This document shows, one piece after another, positions 44,068 to 54,011 of a DNA stretch of 64,000 bases. Each line of letters begins with the position of its first letter. The first letter of the stretch is position 1. Under the pieces are notes generated by a model. That model had not been told where the DNA came from. It made no database searches and was given only the letters and a program-made list of their open reading frames with translations. A program made the position numbers and the translations under genes. The stretch covers positions 54,137 through 118,136 of the forward strand of contig NZ_BMEU01000014.1 of the NCBI RefSeq assembly GCF_014637085.1, in the 5' to 3' direction. The DNA comes from Comamonas phosphati. Its GTDB lineage: Bacteria > Pseudomonadota > Gammaproteobacteria > Burkholderiales > Burkholderiaceae_C.

Positions 44068-44868
44068 TCAATACGAGTCCGGGGCAGAGGCCGGCGCCGA
44101 GGCCGCGGCACTCGAGCGCATGGTCTGCAGCACCTGCTGCGCGCCCGCGGCCATCAGCCGTGCATCGGAACTCACGGTGGCGAACTGGAAGCCCTGGGCG
44201 ATGCGCGCCAGCGCGCTCTCGGGTGCGCCGTTGTGGATGCCGGCGACGATGCCGTGCGCCTTGGCGCGCTCCAGAATATGGTCCACGGCCTGCTGCGCCT
44301 TGGGATCCAGCCCGTCGAATACCGGCCGGCAGCCCAGCGACAGCGACAGGTCGCTGGGCCCGATATAGACCGCGTCCAGCCCTTCCACGCTCATGATGGC
44401 GTCGAGGTTGTCCAGCGCCTGGGCGGTCTCGATCATGGCGAAGGTCACGATGGTGTCGTTGGCGTGCGCGGGGTAGTCGGCGCCGCCATAGAGCAGCGCC
44501 CGCACCGGCCCGAAGCTGCGCGTGCCGCGCGGCGCATAGTGGGTATAGGCCACCAGCTTTTGCGCGTCCTCGCGGGTATTGACCATGGGGCAGATCACGC
44601 CGTAGGCGCCGGCATCCAGCGTCTTCATGAGGATGCCGGGCTCCAGCCACGGCACGCGCACGACTGGCACCGTGGGCGTGGTCGAAATGGCTTGCAGCAT
44701 GCCCACCATGGCCTGGTAGTCGACGACGCCGTGCTGCATGTCTATGGTCAGCGAATCCCAGCCCTGCTGGGCCATGGTCTCGGCCGCGAAGCCGCTCGGA
44801 ATCGCCAGCCAGCCGTTGACGGCCGCGCCGCCGGACTTCCAGATCTCTCTCAGGCGATTGGGTCTCAT
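44068..44868 (-). CDS. garL: HpcH/HpaI-family aldolase (GarL-like)
   Basis: 266 residues; ATG at 44868. Class II pyruvate aldolase fold: GFAAETMAQQGWDSLTIDMQ, then HGVVDYQAMVGML, VVRVPWLEPGILMKTLDAGA, the metal Glu in VTFAMIETAQALDNL and Asp in IGPSDLSLSLG. GarL cleaves 5-keto-4-deoxyglucarate to pyruvate and tartronate semialdehyde. Position between garD and garR supports this substrate over 4-hydroxyphenylacetate-pathway homologues. The Ala/Ser-rich C-tail is longer than usual. Confidence 0.85.
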   Translation of the reverse strand: MRPNRLREIWKSGGAAVNGWLAIPSGFAAETMAQQGWDSLTIDMQHGVVDYQAMVGMLQAISTTPTVPVVRVPWLEPGILMKTLDAGAYGVICPMVNTREDAQKLVAYTHYAPRGTRSFGPVRALLYGGADYPAHANDTIVTFAMIETAQALDNLDAIMSVEGLDAVYIGPSDLSLSLGCRPVFDGLDPKAQQAVDHILERAKAHGIVAGIHNGAPESALARIAQGFQFATVSSDARLMAAGAQQVLQTMRSSAAASAPASAPDSY

Positions 44869-44888
44869 GATGTGCGTCCCTTCAAAAT

Positions 44889-46454
44889 TCAGGTCACCGG
44901 CGCCGGGTTGAACAGCACCAGCGCGTTGTGCAGCTTCCACTGCTCGGCCCAGGTTTTCTTCTTGCCGCTGGCCACGTCGAGCATCAGCCGGAACATCTCC
45001 CAACCGATCTCCTCTATCGTCGCCTCGCCGTCGGCGATGCGCCCGGCATTCACATCCATCAGGTCGTGCCAGCGCCGCGCCAGGTCGCTGCGCGTGGCCA
45101 CCTTGATCACGGGCACCTGGGCCAGGCCGTAGGGTGTGCCGCGCCCCGTGGTGAAGACGTGCAGATTCATGCCGGCCGCCAGTTGCAGCGTGCCGCAGAT
45201 GAAGTCGCTGGCCGGCGTGGCCGCGTAGACCAGGCCGCGCGCTATGCCGCGGTCCGCCAGCCGCTGCCCCGGCGACAGCACGCCCGTGATGGGCGCGGTG
45301 CCGCTTTTGACGATGGAGCCCATGGCCTTCTCGACGATGTTCGACAGGCCGCCCTTCTTGTTGCCGGGCGTGGTGTTGGCGCTGCGGTCCACCTTGCCTT
45401 TGTCGAGGTAGGCGTCGTACCAGGCCATCTCGGCGATCATGGCCTCGGCCACTTCGGCGCTGGACGCGCGCGAGGTGAGCTGGTCTATGCCGTCGCGCAC
45501 CTCGGTCACTTCGCTGAACATCACGGTGGCGCCGGCGCGCACCAGCAAGTCGGTGCAAAAACCCACGGCCGGGTTGGCGGTGACGCCGCTGAACGCATCG
45601 CTGCCGCCGCACTGCACGCCCACCACCAGCGCGCTGGCGGGCACGGTCTCGCGCCGGCGCCGGTTCAGGCGCTCCAGGTGGGCCTTGGCGCTGTCCATGA
45701 TGGAGTCGATCATGGACATGAAGCCCACATGGGCCTCGTCCTGCAGGCAGACCACGTCCAGCTCCGGTTCACGCTCGTCGATGATGGGAAAGGAGCCCGG
45801 CGGCAGCAGGCGCTCGGGCTGCAGCTTCTCGCAGCCCAGGCTGAGCACCATGACCTCGCCGCCGAAGTTCGGGTTGCGGCTGATGTTGCGCAGCGTGCGC
45901 TGCGGTATCTCCGCGCCCACGGCGTCTATGGCCACGCCGCAGCCGTAGGTATGCTCCAGCCCGACCACGTCGTCGACATTGGGATATTGCGGCAGCAGCT
46001 CGGCCTTGATGCGGCGCACCGCGAAGTCGAGCACGCCGGCCACGCACTGCACCGTGGTGGTGATGGCCAGGATGTTGCGCGTTCCCACCGAGCCGTCGGC
46101 ATTGCGATAGCCCTCGAAGGTATGGCCTGCCAGCGGCTCGAGCGCGGGCGGCTTGACGGTAGCGATGGGCAGCCCGTCCAGCGAGCGCGCCTCGGGCATC
46201 TGCAGCAGGCGCTCGTGCACCCAGCTGCCGGCCGGTATGGGCTTGAGCGCGTAGCCTATGACCACGTTGTAGCGGCGCACCGCGCCGCCTTCGGCAATGT
46301 CCACCAGCGCCACCTTGTGCGCCTGTGGCACCTTGTCGACCAGCACCAGGCCGCCGGGCAGCACGGTGCCGGCCGGCAGACCGCCGTCGTTGGCGACGAT
46401 GGCCACGTTGTCCGCCGCGTGCATGGCGATGGAAAGCGGGGTCGGGGTACTCAT
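44889..46454 (-). CDS. garD: Galactarate dehydratase-type UxaA-family enzyme
   Basis: 521 residues, the length of GarD. N-terminal SAF-like domain ([20 protein letters not shown]) followed by the large UxaA/GarD domain with [29 protein letters not shown] and [20 protein letters not shown], and C-terminal [20 protein letters not shown]. GarD dehydrates galactarate to 5-keto-4-deoxyglucarate; altronate dehydratase is the main alternative, less likely beside garL-garR. First gene of the gar trio, with 20-26 bp gaps. Confidence 0.85.
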   Translation of the reverse strand: MSTPTPLSIAMHAADNVAIVANDGGLPAGTVLPGGLVLVDKVPQAHKVALVDIAEGGAVRRYNVVIGYALKPIPAGSWVHERLLQMPEARSLDGLPIATVKPPALEPLAGHTFEGYRNADGSVGTRNILAITTTVQCVAGVLDFAVRRIKAELLPQYPNVDDVVGLEHTYGCGVAIDAVGAEIPQRTLRNISRNPNFGGEVMVLSLGCEKLQPERLLPPGSFPIIDEREPELDVVCLQDEAHVGFMSMIDSIMDSAKAHLERLNRRRRETVPASALVVGVQCGGSDAFSGVTANPAVGFCTDLLVRAGATVMFSEVTEVRDGIDQLTSRASSAEVAEAMIAEMAWYDAYLDKGKVDRSANTTPGNKKGGLSNIVEKAMGSIVKSGTAPITGVLSPGQRLADRGIARGLVYAATPASDFICGTLQLAAGMNLHVFTTGRGTPYGLAQVPVIKVATRSDLARRWHDLMDVNAGRIADGEATIEEIGWEMFRLMLDVASGKKKTWAEQWKLHNALVLFNPAPVT

Positions 46455-46530
46455 GGCAATCTCATCTCGGTTTTCTATATCGCAGCCTTGCGCCACATCG
46501 GCCCGGAAACTGGCACAACCGTCGCAACTG

Positions 46531-46638
46531 GCGTGCCCCAAAATCAGGGACGCCAAGCAAGAGCCGCCTCGCGGCGATGGCGTCGTCCCCCTCCCGCTTG
46601 CGAGAGAGGGGGAAGCCGTGCAGCGGCTCAGGGGGTCA
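46531..46638 (-). repeat. 3'-end structured repeat, copy 5 (family A, long form)
   Basis: Includes the TGA stop (46636-46638) of the Bug gene. Stem 1 AGCCG/CGGCT, an enlarged stem 2 with CTCTCGC/GCGGGAG extension, and stem 3 GACGCC (46549-46554) with GGCGTC (46579-46584). It sits inside the presumed operon, between the Bug gene and garD, so it might modulate expression of garD-garL-garR. Confidence 0.85.
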
Positions 46639-47637
46639 TTCCGCTTTAATTCCAGCAGCCTTGATCACCTTGGCCCATTTGGCCACTTCGGCCTTCTGGT
46701 AGTCGGCCAGCTCGGCGGGCGTCATGGTCGAGGCCAGCATGCCGAAGTTCTTGAGGCGGGCCCGGACTTCGGGCGTGGCGATGATCTTCATGATCTCGGC
46801 ATGCAGCCGGTCGACGATGGGCTGGGGCGTGCCCGCGGGGGCGAACACCGCCTGCCACGAGCCCATGTCGAAGCCCTTCTCGCCGGCCTCGGCAATGGTG
46901 GGCACATCGGGCAGCGATTCCAGGCGCTTGGAACTGGTCACGGCGATGGGGCGCAGCTTGCCCGACTGGATGTGCGGGCCGACGACCAGCGCCGTGTCGA
47001 ACATCATGTCCACCTGGCCGCCGATCACGTCCTGCACGGCCGGGCCGCTGCCCTTGTAGGGCACGTGCGTGAATTTCACGCCCGTCTGGTAGGCCAGCAG
47101 CTCCAGCGCCATATGGTTCGATGTGCCGCTGCCGGGCGAGGCCGAGGACAGGCCGCCCGCCGCCGCCTTGGCCTTGCTGGCGGCCAGCACGTCGGCCAGC
47201 GTCTTGTAGGGGCTGGCTGCCGGCACCACCAGCACCAGCGGGCCCGAGCCCAGCATGGCGATCGGCGTGAAGGATTTGACGGGGTCGTAGTCAAGCTTGG
47301 AATACAGGCTCACGTTGATGGCGTGCGAGCTGATGGTGCCGCCGAGGATGGTGTAGCCGTCGGCCGGCGCGCGCGCGGCCAGGGCCGAACCCACGCTGCC
47401 GCCGGCGCCGCCCTTGTTTTCGATGACCACCGGCGTGCCCAGGGCCTTGCTCAGCGGCTGGGCGATCACGCGCGCCAGGGTGTCGGTATTGCCGCCGGGC
47501 GGAAACGGCACCAGGTAGGTGATGGGCTTGCCCGTGGGCCAGTTGCCCTGCGCCAGCGCAGGTGCGGCGGCAAGGCTGGCGCCCAGCAGCAGGGCGCTGG
47601 CGGCGAGGGAATGTTGGATCAGGGTGCGGCGTTGCAT
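46636..47637 (-). CDS. Bug-family tripartite tricarboxylate transporter substrate-binding protein
   Basis: 333 residues, ATG after CCAGGAGACACCC. Signal peptide to about residue 30 (AAPALAQ). Motifs: [71 protein letters not shown]. It lies among uronate/aldarate genes, so an aldarate or uronate-derived acid is the probable ligand (inferred). No TctAB genes nearby. Confidence 0.9.
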   Translation of the reverse strand: MQRRTLIQHSLAASALLLGASLAAAPALAQGNWPTGKPITYLVPFPPGGNTDTLARVIAQPLSKALGTPVVIENKGGAGGSVGSALAARAPADGYTILGGTISSHAINVSLYSKLDYDPVKSFTPIAMLGSGPLVLVVPAASPYKTLADVLAASKAKAAAGGLSSASPGSGTSNHMALELLAYQTGVKFTHVPYKGSGPAVQDVIGGQVDMMFDTALVVGPHIQSGKLRPIAVTSSKRLESLPDVPTIAEAGEKGFDMGSWQAVFAPAGTPQPIVDRLHAEIMKIIATPEVRARLKNFGMLASTMTPAELADYQKAEVAKWAKVIKAAGIKAE

Positions 47638-47682
47638 GGGTGTCTCCTGGATATTCGGTGGGCCGTATTGCCGGGTTGCGGG

Positions 47683-48786
47683 TCAGGTCGCGCCGTGCGC
47701 TTCCACGTAGAGGGCGTAGATCGAGTGGCTGCTGGCCATGTAGAGGCGGTTGTTCTTCGGGCCGCCGAAGCACAGGTTGGCGCAGCGCTCGGGCAGGCTG
47801 ATGTGGGCCAGCGCCTTGCCTTCGGGGCTGAAGACGCGAACGCCGTCCAGCTCTTCCGGCCGGCCCTTGAGCTGGAACACCTTGCGCCCGCCCAGGTCGG
47901 TGGGCTCGGACTGCAGCGCGCCATTGCTGCCCCAGCCGCACCACAGATTGCCGTCCCGGTCCACGCGGAAGCCGTCCAGCGCGCCCTGGTCCGCGGCATC
48001 GATCAGCTTGGTCTTGTTGGACAGCGTCTTTCCGTCCGCGCCCACGTCATAGCACCAGAGGCTGCGGTTGGGCGAGCCTTTCCATTCCACGACATACAGC
48101 TTCTTCTCGTCGGGCGAGAAGGCCAGGCCGTTGGGATTCACCAGGTCGGTGATGACGGCGCTGATGCTGCCGTCCGGGGCGATGCGGAACACATTGGTAT
48201 GGGCCTGCTCGCGGTTGCCACGGTAGCCTTCCCATTCGCCGTTGATGCCGAAGAGCGGGTCGCTGAACCAGATGCTGTCGTCGGACTTGACGACGATGTC
48301 GTTGGGGGCGTTGAGCTTGCGGCCTTCGAAGCGGTCCGCCAGCACGGTGAGCTTGCCATCCTTCTCCGTGCGCGTGATCCGCCGCGTCACCGAGTGCTCG
48401 CAGGTCACGAGGCGGCCCTGCCGGTCGCGGGTGTTGCCGTTGGCGAAGTTGGCCGGGCTGCGGAAGACGGTTAGCTGCCCGTCCTTTTCGCTGTACTTCA
48501 TGATGCGGTTGTTGGGAATGTCGCTGAACAGCAGGTAGCCCTCCTCGGGAAAGTACACCGGCCCTTCGCACCAGCGCATGCCGGTGGCGACCTGCTCCAC
48601 GGTGCTGCTGTAGAGGCGGTACTTGGCAAAGCCGGGGTCGAGGATCTGCACCGCCGGGTCCGGATAGCGCTGGTTCGCCTTGAACGCGAAGGACTGGGCG
48701 CCTGCCCATCCGCTCACCGCGGCCAGGCCTGCGCCGGCGGCGGTCTTGAGGAACTGGCGGCGATCGTGGTACGGGAATGCTGTCAT
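47683..48786 (-). CDS. Tat-exported SMP-30/gluconolactonase family protein
   Basis: 367 residues from ATG at 48786. The N-terminus is a Tat signal, DRRQFLKTAAGAGLAAVSGW, ending AGA. The mature SMP-30 beta-propeller has metal-site segments MRWCEGPVYFPEEGYLLFSD, RKLNAPNDIVVKSDDSIWF, LAFSPDEKKLYVVEW and ALDGFRVDRDGNLWCGWG. Such proteins hydrolyse sugar lactones; export implies action on lactones in the periplasm before uptake, unlike the cytoplasmic lactonase at 53076. Within the uronate operon. Confidence 0.88.
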   Translation of the reverse strand: MTAFPYHDRRQFLKTAAGAGLAAVSGWAGAQSFAFKANQRYPDPAVQILDPGFAKYRLYSSTVEQVATGMRWCEGPVYFPEEGYLLFSDIPNNRIMKYSEKDGQLTVFRSPANFANGNTRDRQGRLVTCEHSVTRRITRTEKDGKLTVLADRFEGRKLNAPNDIVVKSDDSIWFSDPLFGINGEWEGYRGNREQAHTNVFRIAPDGSISAVITDLVNPNGLAFSPDEKKLYVVEWKGSPNRSLWCYDVGADGKTLSNKTKLIDAADQGALDGFRVDRDGNLWCGWGSNGALQSEPTDLGGRKVFQLKGRPEELDGVRVFSPEGKALAHISLPERCANLCFGGPKNNRLYMASSHSIYALYVEAHGAT

Positions 48787-48817
48787 GCCGATGGGTCTCC
48801 TGCTCGGTGGTGGAAGC

Positions 48818-50125
48818 TCAAAAACGGGGCTGCTTGCCGGTGAAGCTCGGGTCGTACTTGCGCATCTGGCCCAGGTCGTCGCGGTTGCGGATGCCGCAGC
48901 GCAGATAGTTGTCGTGCAGGCGCGCCAGCGCCTCGCGGTCCAGCGTGACGCCCAGGCCCGGCGTAGCGGGCACGCGCAGGCGGCCCTGCTCGAACTGCAG
49001 GCGGCCGCCTTCGATGACTTCCTCGTCCTGCCAGGGGTAATGCGTGTCGCAGGCATAGGTCAGCAGGGGCACGCTGGCGCACAGATGCGTCATGGCCACC
49101 AGGCTCACGCCCAGGTGGGAGTTGCTGTGCATGGACAGGCCCAGGTCGAAGGTGCGGCACAGCGTGGACAGGCGCTGCGTGGCGCGCAGCCCGCCCCAGT
49201 AATGGTGGTCGCTGAGCACGATCTTCACGGGGCAGCCCATCTCGGCGTTGCGGCGGAATTCGGCGAAGTCCGTCACCACCATATTGGTGGCCAGGGGCAC
49301 ATCACACTCGCGGGCCACGGCCGCCATGCCGTCCAGGCCCGGCGCCGGGTCTTCGTAGTACTCGAGCACGCCGCGCAGCTGCTGCACGATCTGGAGGCTG
49401 GTCTGGACCGTCCAGTTGCCGTTGGGGTCTATGCGCAGAGGCATGCCAGGAAAGGCCTCGGCCAGCGCCAGAATGCCCATCGCTTCTTGCTCGGGCGGCA
49501 AGGTGCCGGCCTTGAGCTTGATGCTCTGGAAGCCGTATTGGTCGATCATGCGCCGCGCCTGGGCCACCAGCTGCGCCGGCGTCAGGGCTTCGCCCCAGGC
49601 ATCGGGCGCAGAACCTGGCCCATAAGGCCTGTCGATATGCTCGGCGTACTTGTAGAACAGGTAGGCCGAGTAGGGGACGCTGTCGCGCGCCGCGCCGCCC
49701 AGCAGGTCCACCACGGGGGCCCGGGCCAACTGGCCCTGCAGGTCCAGCATGGCGACTTCGAAGGCGCTGACCACCTTGGCCACGGTCTTGGACACATGCG
49801 TGCCCGGCGCCAGCGATACCTGCTGGCCCAGGAACTCCGAGGCCGTCAGCTTGGGCGGCGTGACCAGGGCCGCGACCCGGGCCTCCATCTCGTTGAGCGC
49901 CCAGGGCGACAGGCCGACCAGGGCCGGTGCGGCCTTGGCCAGGGCGTCGAGCATGGGCTGGTCGCCGTAGCTTTCGTTGATGCCGACCAGGCCGGAAGCC
50001 GTCTCGATCTCGATGATGGAGCGCAGCGCCCAGGGCTCGTGGATGCCGGCGGCGTTGAGCAGCGGCGGATCGCGGAAGGCAATGGGCGTGATGCGGATAT
50101 GGCGGATGGCGTGCGAGGTACTCAT
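48818..50125 (-). CDS. Enolase-superfamily aldarate dehydratase (glucarate dehydratase-like)
   Basis: 435 residues, ATG at 50125. MR/MLE-type fold: N-terminal capping domain (ITPIAFRDPPLLNAAGIHEP), general-base KxK in QSIKLKAGTLPPEQE near residue 205, metal ligands in LRIDPNGNW, EYYEDPA and ECDVPLATNM, and the His loop LGLSMHSNSHLGVSLVAM. It resembles the glucarate dehydratase subgroup but differs from the GudD at 59998, so it may act on a different epimer (galactarate, talarate) or be a GudX-like paralogue. Directly downstream of the TRAP permease. Confidence 0.82.
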   Translation of the reverse strand: MSTSHAIRHIRITPIAFRDPPLLNAAGIHEPWALRSIIEIETASGLVGINESYGDQPMLDALAKAAPALVGLSPWALNEMEARVAALVTPPKLTASEFLGQQVSLAPGTHVSKTVAKVVSAFEVAMLDLQGQLARAPVVDLLGGAARDSVPYSAYLFYKYAEHIDRPYGPGSAPDAWGEALTPAQLVAQARRMIDQYGFQSIKLKAGTLPPEQEAMGILALAEAFPGMPLRIDPNGNWTVQTSLQIVQQLRGVLEYYEDPAPGLDGMAAVARECDVPLATNMVVTDFAEFRRNAEMGCPVKIVLSDHHYWGGLRATQRLSTLCRTFDLGLSMHSNSHLGVSLVAMTHLCASVPLLTYACDTHYPWQDEEVIEGGRLQFEQGRLRVPATPGLGVTLDREALARLHDNYLRCGIRNRDDLGQMRKYDPSFTGKQPRF

Positions 50126-50139
50126 TTGGGAACAGGTGG

Positions 50140-51435
50140 TCAGCTGACTTTCATGAACATGCCCGGCAGCCAGGTGGAGAACGCCGGCACGAAGGTGACC
50201 ACGGCCAAAGCGAAGATCAGCGCGCCGTAGAACGGCCAGATGGTGCGCATCACCGTGCCCACCGAGACACCGCCGATGGCGCAGCCCACGAACTGCGTCG
50301 TGCCCACGGGCGGCGTGTTCAGGCCCAGTGCGCAGTTGATCAGCATCACGATGCCGAACTGCACCGAGCTCATGCCGTAGTGCTGGGCGATCGGCAGGAA
50401 GATGGGCGTGCACAGCAGGATGGTCGCAGCCATGTCCAGAAAGGTGCCCAGCACGAACAGGATGATGTTGATCAGCAGAAAGATCACCCAGGGCGTGGTG
50501 CTCACGCCGGCCAGCATCTGGCCCGTGAGCTCGGCCACGCCGTAGAGGCTGATCAGGTAGCCGAAGGTGCTGGAAATGCCGATCAGCAGCAGGATGATGC
50601 CCGTGGTTCGCACGGCCTTGGAGGCGGCCTTGATGAAGGCCTCTCGGGTCAGCGTGCGGTACAGGAAGATGGTCAGGCCCAGCGCGTACAGCACGGCCAC
50701 GGCTGCGGACTCGGTCGCCGTGAAGACGCCGGACAGAATGCCGCCCAGAATCAGCACCACGACCATCAGGCCCGGCAGCGCCGAGGCAAAGCTGCGCGCG
50801 ACTATGCGCCAGCCCGGAAACGAGCCCGCGGGATAGCCGCGGCGCACGGCCACCAGATAGGCGGCCGCCAGATTGGAGACCGTGAGCACCAGCGCCGGCA
50901 GCAGGGCCGCCAGGATCAGCGCGGCAATCGAGACCTTGCCGCCCGCGGCCAGCGCGTAAATGATGAGGTTGTGGCTGGTGGGCATCAGCGCTCCCACCAG
51001 GGCTGCATGCGTGGTCACGTTGACGGCGTAGTCGGCGTGGTAGCCCTCCTTCTTCATCATCGGGATCATCACGGCGCCCATGGCGGACACATCGGCCACG
51101 GGCGAGCCGGAGACACCGCCGAACAGCGTGCAGGCCATGACGTTGGACATGCCCAGACCGCCGCGCACATGGCCGACCAGGGCCCGGGCGAAGTTGACGA
51201 TGCGGTCGGCGATGCCGCCGTAGAGCATGAGCTCGCCGGCAAAGATGAAGAACGGAATGGCCAGAAAGGAGAAGATGCTCATGCCTGAGGTCATCTGCTG
51301 GAAGCCCACCTCCAGCGGCAGGCCCTCGTACAGCAGGGTGGCCAGGGCGGACAGGCCGATCGAGAACGCCACCGGCACCCCGAGCAACAGCAGCAGCGCG
51401 AAGCTCACGCACAGAATCAGCAAAGGAATCGTCAT
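50140..51435 (-). CDS. TRAP transporter large permease (DctM type)
   Basis: 431 residues, about 12 TM helices. Hallmarks: VSFALLLLLGVPVAFSIGLS, FFIFAGELMLYGG, GGVSGSPVADVSAMGAVMIP and GLNTPPVGTTQFVGCAIGG near the C-terminus. It is the sodium-coupled membrane subunit for DctP-bound acids. The gene is 8 bp after the small permease and 14 bp before the dehydratase. Context points to hexuronate or aldarate uptake. Confidence 0.93.
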   Translation of the reverse strand: MTIPLLILCVSFALLLLLGVPVAFSIGLSALATLLYEGLPLEVGFQQMTSGMSIFSFLAIPFFIFAGELMLYGGIADRIVNFARALVGHVRGGLGMSNVMACTLFGGVSGSPVADVSAMGAVMIPMMKKEGYHADYAVNVTTHAALVGALMPTSHNLIIYALAAGGKVSIAALILAALLPALVLTVSNLAAAYLVAVRRGYPAGSFPGWRIVARSFASALPGLMVVVLILGGILSGVFTATESAAVAVLYALGLTIFLYRTLTREAFIKAASKAVRTTGIILLLIGISSTFGYLISLYGVAELTGQMLAGVSTTPWVIFLLINIILFVLGTFLDMAATILLCTPIFLPIAQHYGMSSVQFGIVMLINCALGLNTPPVGTTQFVGCAIGGVSVGTVMRTIWPFYGALIFALAVVTFVPAFSTWLPGMFMKVS

Positions 51436-51443
51436 GGCGCCTC

Positions 51444-51926
51444 TTAATTGGCTTCTACCTCGCGGCCGGGCGCGAGTGCGATGAGGTGTTCGATCGAGAA
51501 GAGCACGATCAGCACGCCGCAGATGGAGGCCGGAACGTACTTCCATCCCTCCGAAATGCCCAGCGTGGGCAGGCGGTAGTCCCAGACGGATTCGGCCAGC
51601 GAGACGCAGCTCCAGGCCATGGCCGCGCCGAACACCAGGATCAGGCCATGGATCAGGAATTCCATCTTCAGGCGCAGCCAGTCGGGCGCCAGCACCAGAA
51701 AGGACTCCAGCCCGATGTGCCCGGAGTCGCGCACGCCCACGGCGACGCCGAACATGGTGACGTACAGCACCAGCAGCAGGGCCAGACTTTCGGCCCAGGT
51801 CGGGGTGTTGTTGAGCACGTAGCGGCCGAACACCTGCCAGCTGACTGCGGCGATGACCGCGATCAAGCCCAGGACACCCAGCCACATGCACAGGCGTGCC
51901 AGCGCGCCGCAGATCTTGGTGTACAT
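51444..51926 (-). CDS. TRAP transporter small permease (DctQ type)
   Basis: 160 residues with four TM helices (WLGVLGLIAVIAAVSWQVFG; LALLLVLYVTMFGVAVGVRD; MEFLIHGLILVFGAAMAWSC; VPASICGVLIVLFSIEHLIA). The WQVFGRYVLNNTPTWAESLA and RDSGHIGLE patterns are typical of DctQ. Encoded 99 bp after dctP-type gene and 8 bp before the large permease. A GCAGCT-TTGTTTTTGATA repeat lies in the upstream spacer. Confidence 0.9.
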   Translation of the reverse strand: MYTKICGALARLCMWLGVLGLIAVIAAVSWQVFGRYVLNNTPTWAESLALLLVLYVTMFGVAVGVRDSGHIGLESFLVLAPDWLRLKMEFLIHGLILVFGAAMAWSCVSLAESVWDYRLPTLGISEGWKYVPASICGVLIVLFSIEHLIALAPGREVEAN

Positions 51927-52025
51927 TTTTTTAGATCCAACAGGCCGTCAGCGCTTCATTCATAGGCATCTGCAGCTATTGTTTTTGATATGCAGGCAGC
52001 TCCGTGGAACCGCCCGCAGCCACTG

Positions 52026-52991
52026 TTACTGAACTTCCTGCACCCGCTTGACCAGGCTCTTGAGCTGGGCGTCGGCGATGAACTTGTCGTACACCGGCTT
52101 CATCGCGGCCTGGAAAGGCGTCTTGTCGATCTCGATGATCTCGGCGCCGCCGGCCTTGACGGTGGCCAGCGAACGGGCTTCGCGCTCGGCCCACTGCTTG
52201 CGCATATAGGGCACGGAATCCTTGGCGGCCTGGCGGATCCAGCCCTGCTCCTCGGCGGAGAGCCTGTCCCAGGCGCGCTTGGAAAACAGCAGGATCTCGG
52301 GCGCCATCGAATGCTCGGTCTTGGTGAAATACTTGGCCACCTCGAAGGCGCGCGCGCTTTCATAGGTCGGGTAGTTGTTCTCGGCCGCGTCGATCAGGCC
52401 GGTCTTCAACCCCGTGTACACCTCGCCCATGGGCATGGGCGTGGCGTTGGCGCCCATGGCCTCCAGCATGCTCACCCACAGGTCGGATTGCTGCACGCGC
52501 ACCTTCATGCCCTTCATGTCCGCAAAGCTGCGGACCGCACGCTTGGCCGTGAACATGGAGCGCGCACCGCTGTCGTAGAACGCCAGGCCGACAAAGCCCT
52601 GCTTCTCGCAGGCCTTCAGAATGTCCGCGCCGATCTGGCCGTCCAGCACCTTGTGCATATGCTCCACCGAGCGGAAGAGGAAGGGCATGGTGGGCACGAT
52701 GGTCTCGGGGCAGACGTTGTTCATGGCGCCCACATTGACGCGCACCATCTGCAGGGCGCCGATCTTGGCCTGCTCGATGGTCTCCTTCTCTCCGCCCAGG
52801 GCCCCGCTGGCAAAGACCTTGATCGTGTGCTTGCCGCCGGACAGCTGCTTGAGGCGCTCTCCCATGAAGCGCACGGCCGTGACCGTGGGATAGTCCTCGG
52901 GGTGGATGTCCGAGGAGCGGAACTCGGTGGCAGCCGCCGTCAGGGATACCAGGCCGGCCGCCATGGCCGTCCAGAATTTCTTGAAACGCAT
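52026..52991 (-). CDS. TRAP transporter substrate-binding protein (DctP type; probable uronate receptor)
   Basis: 321 residues, start after AGAGGTAGACAA. Signal peptide [20 protein letters not shown]. DctP motifs: [60 protein letters not shown] (carboxylate-binding Arg), and [15 protein letters not shown] (Asn/Asp/Tyr lining). Related TRAP receptors from Polaromonas-type bacteria bind glucuronate and galacturonate; the adjoining uronate dehydrogenase supports the same here. Followed by both permease genes. Confidence 0.9.
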   Translation of the reverse strand: MRFKKFWTAMAAGLVSLTAAATEFRSSDIHPEDYPTVTAVRFMGERLKQLSGGKHTIKVFASGALGGEKETIEQAKIGALQMVRVNVGAMNNVCPETIVPTMPFLFRSVEHMHKVLDGQIGADILKACEKQGFVGLAFYDSGARSMFTAKRAVRSFADMKGMKVRVQQSDLWVSMLEAMGANATPMPMGEVYTGLKTGLIDAAENNYPTYESARAFEVAKYFTKTEHSMAPEILLFSKRAWDRLSAEEQGWIRQAAKDSVPYMRKQWAEREARSLATVKAGGAEIIEIDKTPFQAAMKPVYDKFIADAQLKSLVKRVQEVQ

Positions 52992-53075
52992 TTGTCTACC
53001 TCTTTCTCCAGGAGTGGACGAACCGGCAGGCTCCAGTGCGTTGCACAGGCCTGCTTTCTGAGACTTCTTCAGCGC

Positions 53076-54011
53076 CTACCCGCCGGCGGTGCGAAACGCG
53101 GGCTCCGGCAGGCCCTGAACGCCGGGCCGCAGCGCAAACACGCCGCCGGCCAGCGGCTGATCGGACAGATCAAGGTGATCCGGACGAATCGAGGTGACGT
53201 ACAGCACGTCGAGATCGGGGCCGCCGAAGGCACACATGGCGGGCTTCTTCACCGGCAAGGCCAGCGAGCGATCCAGCCGCCCGTCGGGGGTGAAGCGGTG
53301 CACCAGCCCGGCATCGTTGCCGCAGATCCAGTAACAGCCGTCGCTGTCCACGGCCGCGCCATCGGGGCGGCCGGGCAAGGGTTGCATGTCCACGAACAGC
53401 CGGCGGTTCGATGGCACGCCGCTGTCCACATCGTAATCAAAGGCCCAGACGGCCTGCACCTGCGGGTGCGAATCCGACAGGTACATGGTCCGTCCGTCGG
53501 GACTGAAGGCCATGCCGTTGGGCACGATGAGCGGGCCCAGTTCCAGATCCTTCAGATCGGAGCCGGCGCCGCTCGCCTGCTCCTGCGGGCCGAACCGGTA
53601 GACCTTGCCCACGGCCTGCGCTGCGCCCATGTCCAGCAGCATGGTGCCCGCGAGAAAGCGGCCCTGCCGGTCGCAGCGCCCGTCGTTGAAGCGCATGCCC
53701 GGCATGGCGTGCTGCACGGGCGCCAGCCGTTGCGCATCCAGCGCTCCGCCCTCGCTGTCCAGCCCGTGCGACAGGCGGTACAGGCCATCCTCCAGGCCTG
53801 CAATCCAGTGGCCCGGCCCGCCTTCCCAGGCTGCCATGCAGGCCAGCATCTGGGGCGCCTGCCATTGGGTCTTTTGCGGCCGCGCAGCCTGCCAGCGGTG
53901 CAGAGTGCCGCGCGGAATATCGGCCCAGTACAGCGCCTGTTCGGCAGCGCGCCAGACCGGGCTTTCGCCGGTGGCACAGCGGGCATCCAGCACCAGCTCC
54001 GCCGAGCTCAT
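53076..54011 (-). CDS. Cytoplasmic SMP-30/gluconolactonase-type lactonase
   Basis: 311 residues without a signal peptide. SMP-30 metal-site segments: CATGESPVWRAAEQALYWAD (Glu), PGMRFNDGRCDRQGRFLAGT (Asn/Asp), LIVPNGMAFSPDGRTMYLSD (Asn) and GRPDGAAVDSDGCYW (Asp). Its ATG overlaps the udh stop by 4 bp. Uronate dehydrogenase produces an aldarolactone, which this enzyme probably opens to galactarate or glucarate (inferred from coupling). Confidence 0.88.
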   Translation of the reverse strand: MSSAELVLDARCATGESPVWRAAEQALYWADIPRGTLHRWQAARPQKTQWQAPQMLACMAAWEGGPGHWIAGLEDGLYRLSHGLDSEGGALDAQRLAPVQHAMPGMRFNDGRCDRQGRFLAGTMLLDMGAAQAVGKVYRFGPQEQASGAGSDLKDLELGPLIVPNGMAFSPDGRTMYLSDSHPQVQAVWAFDYDVDSGVPSNRRLFVDMQPLPGRPDGAAVDSDGCYWICGNDAGLVHRFTPDGRLDRSLALPVKKPAMCAFGGPDLDVLYVTSIRPDHLDLSDQPLAGGVFALRPGVQGLPEPAFRTAGG

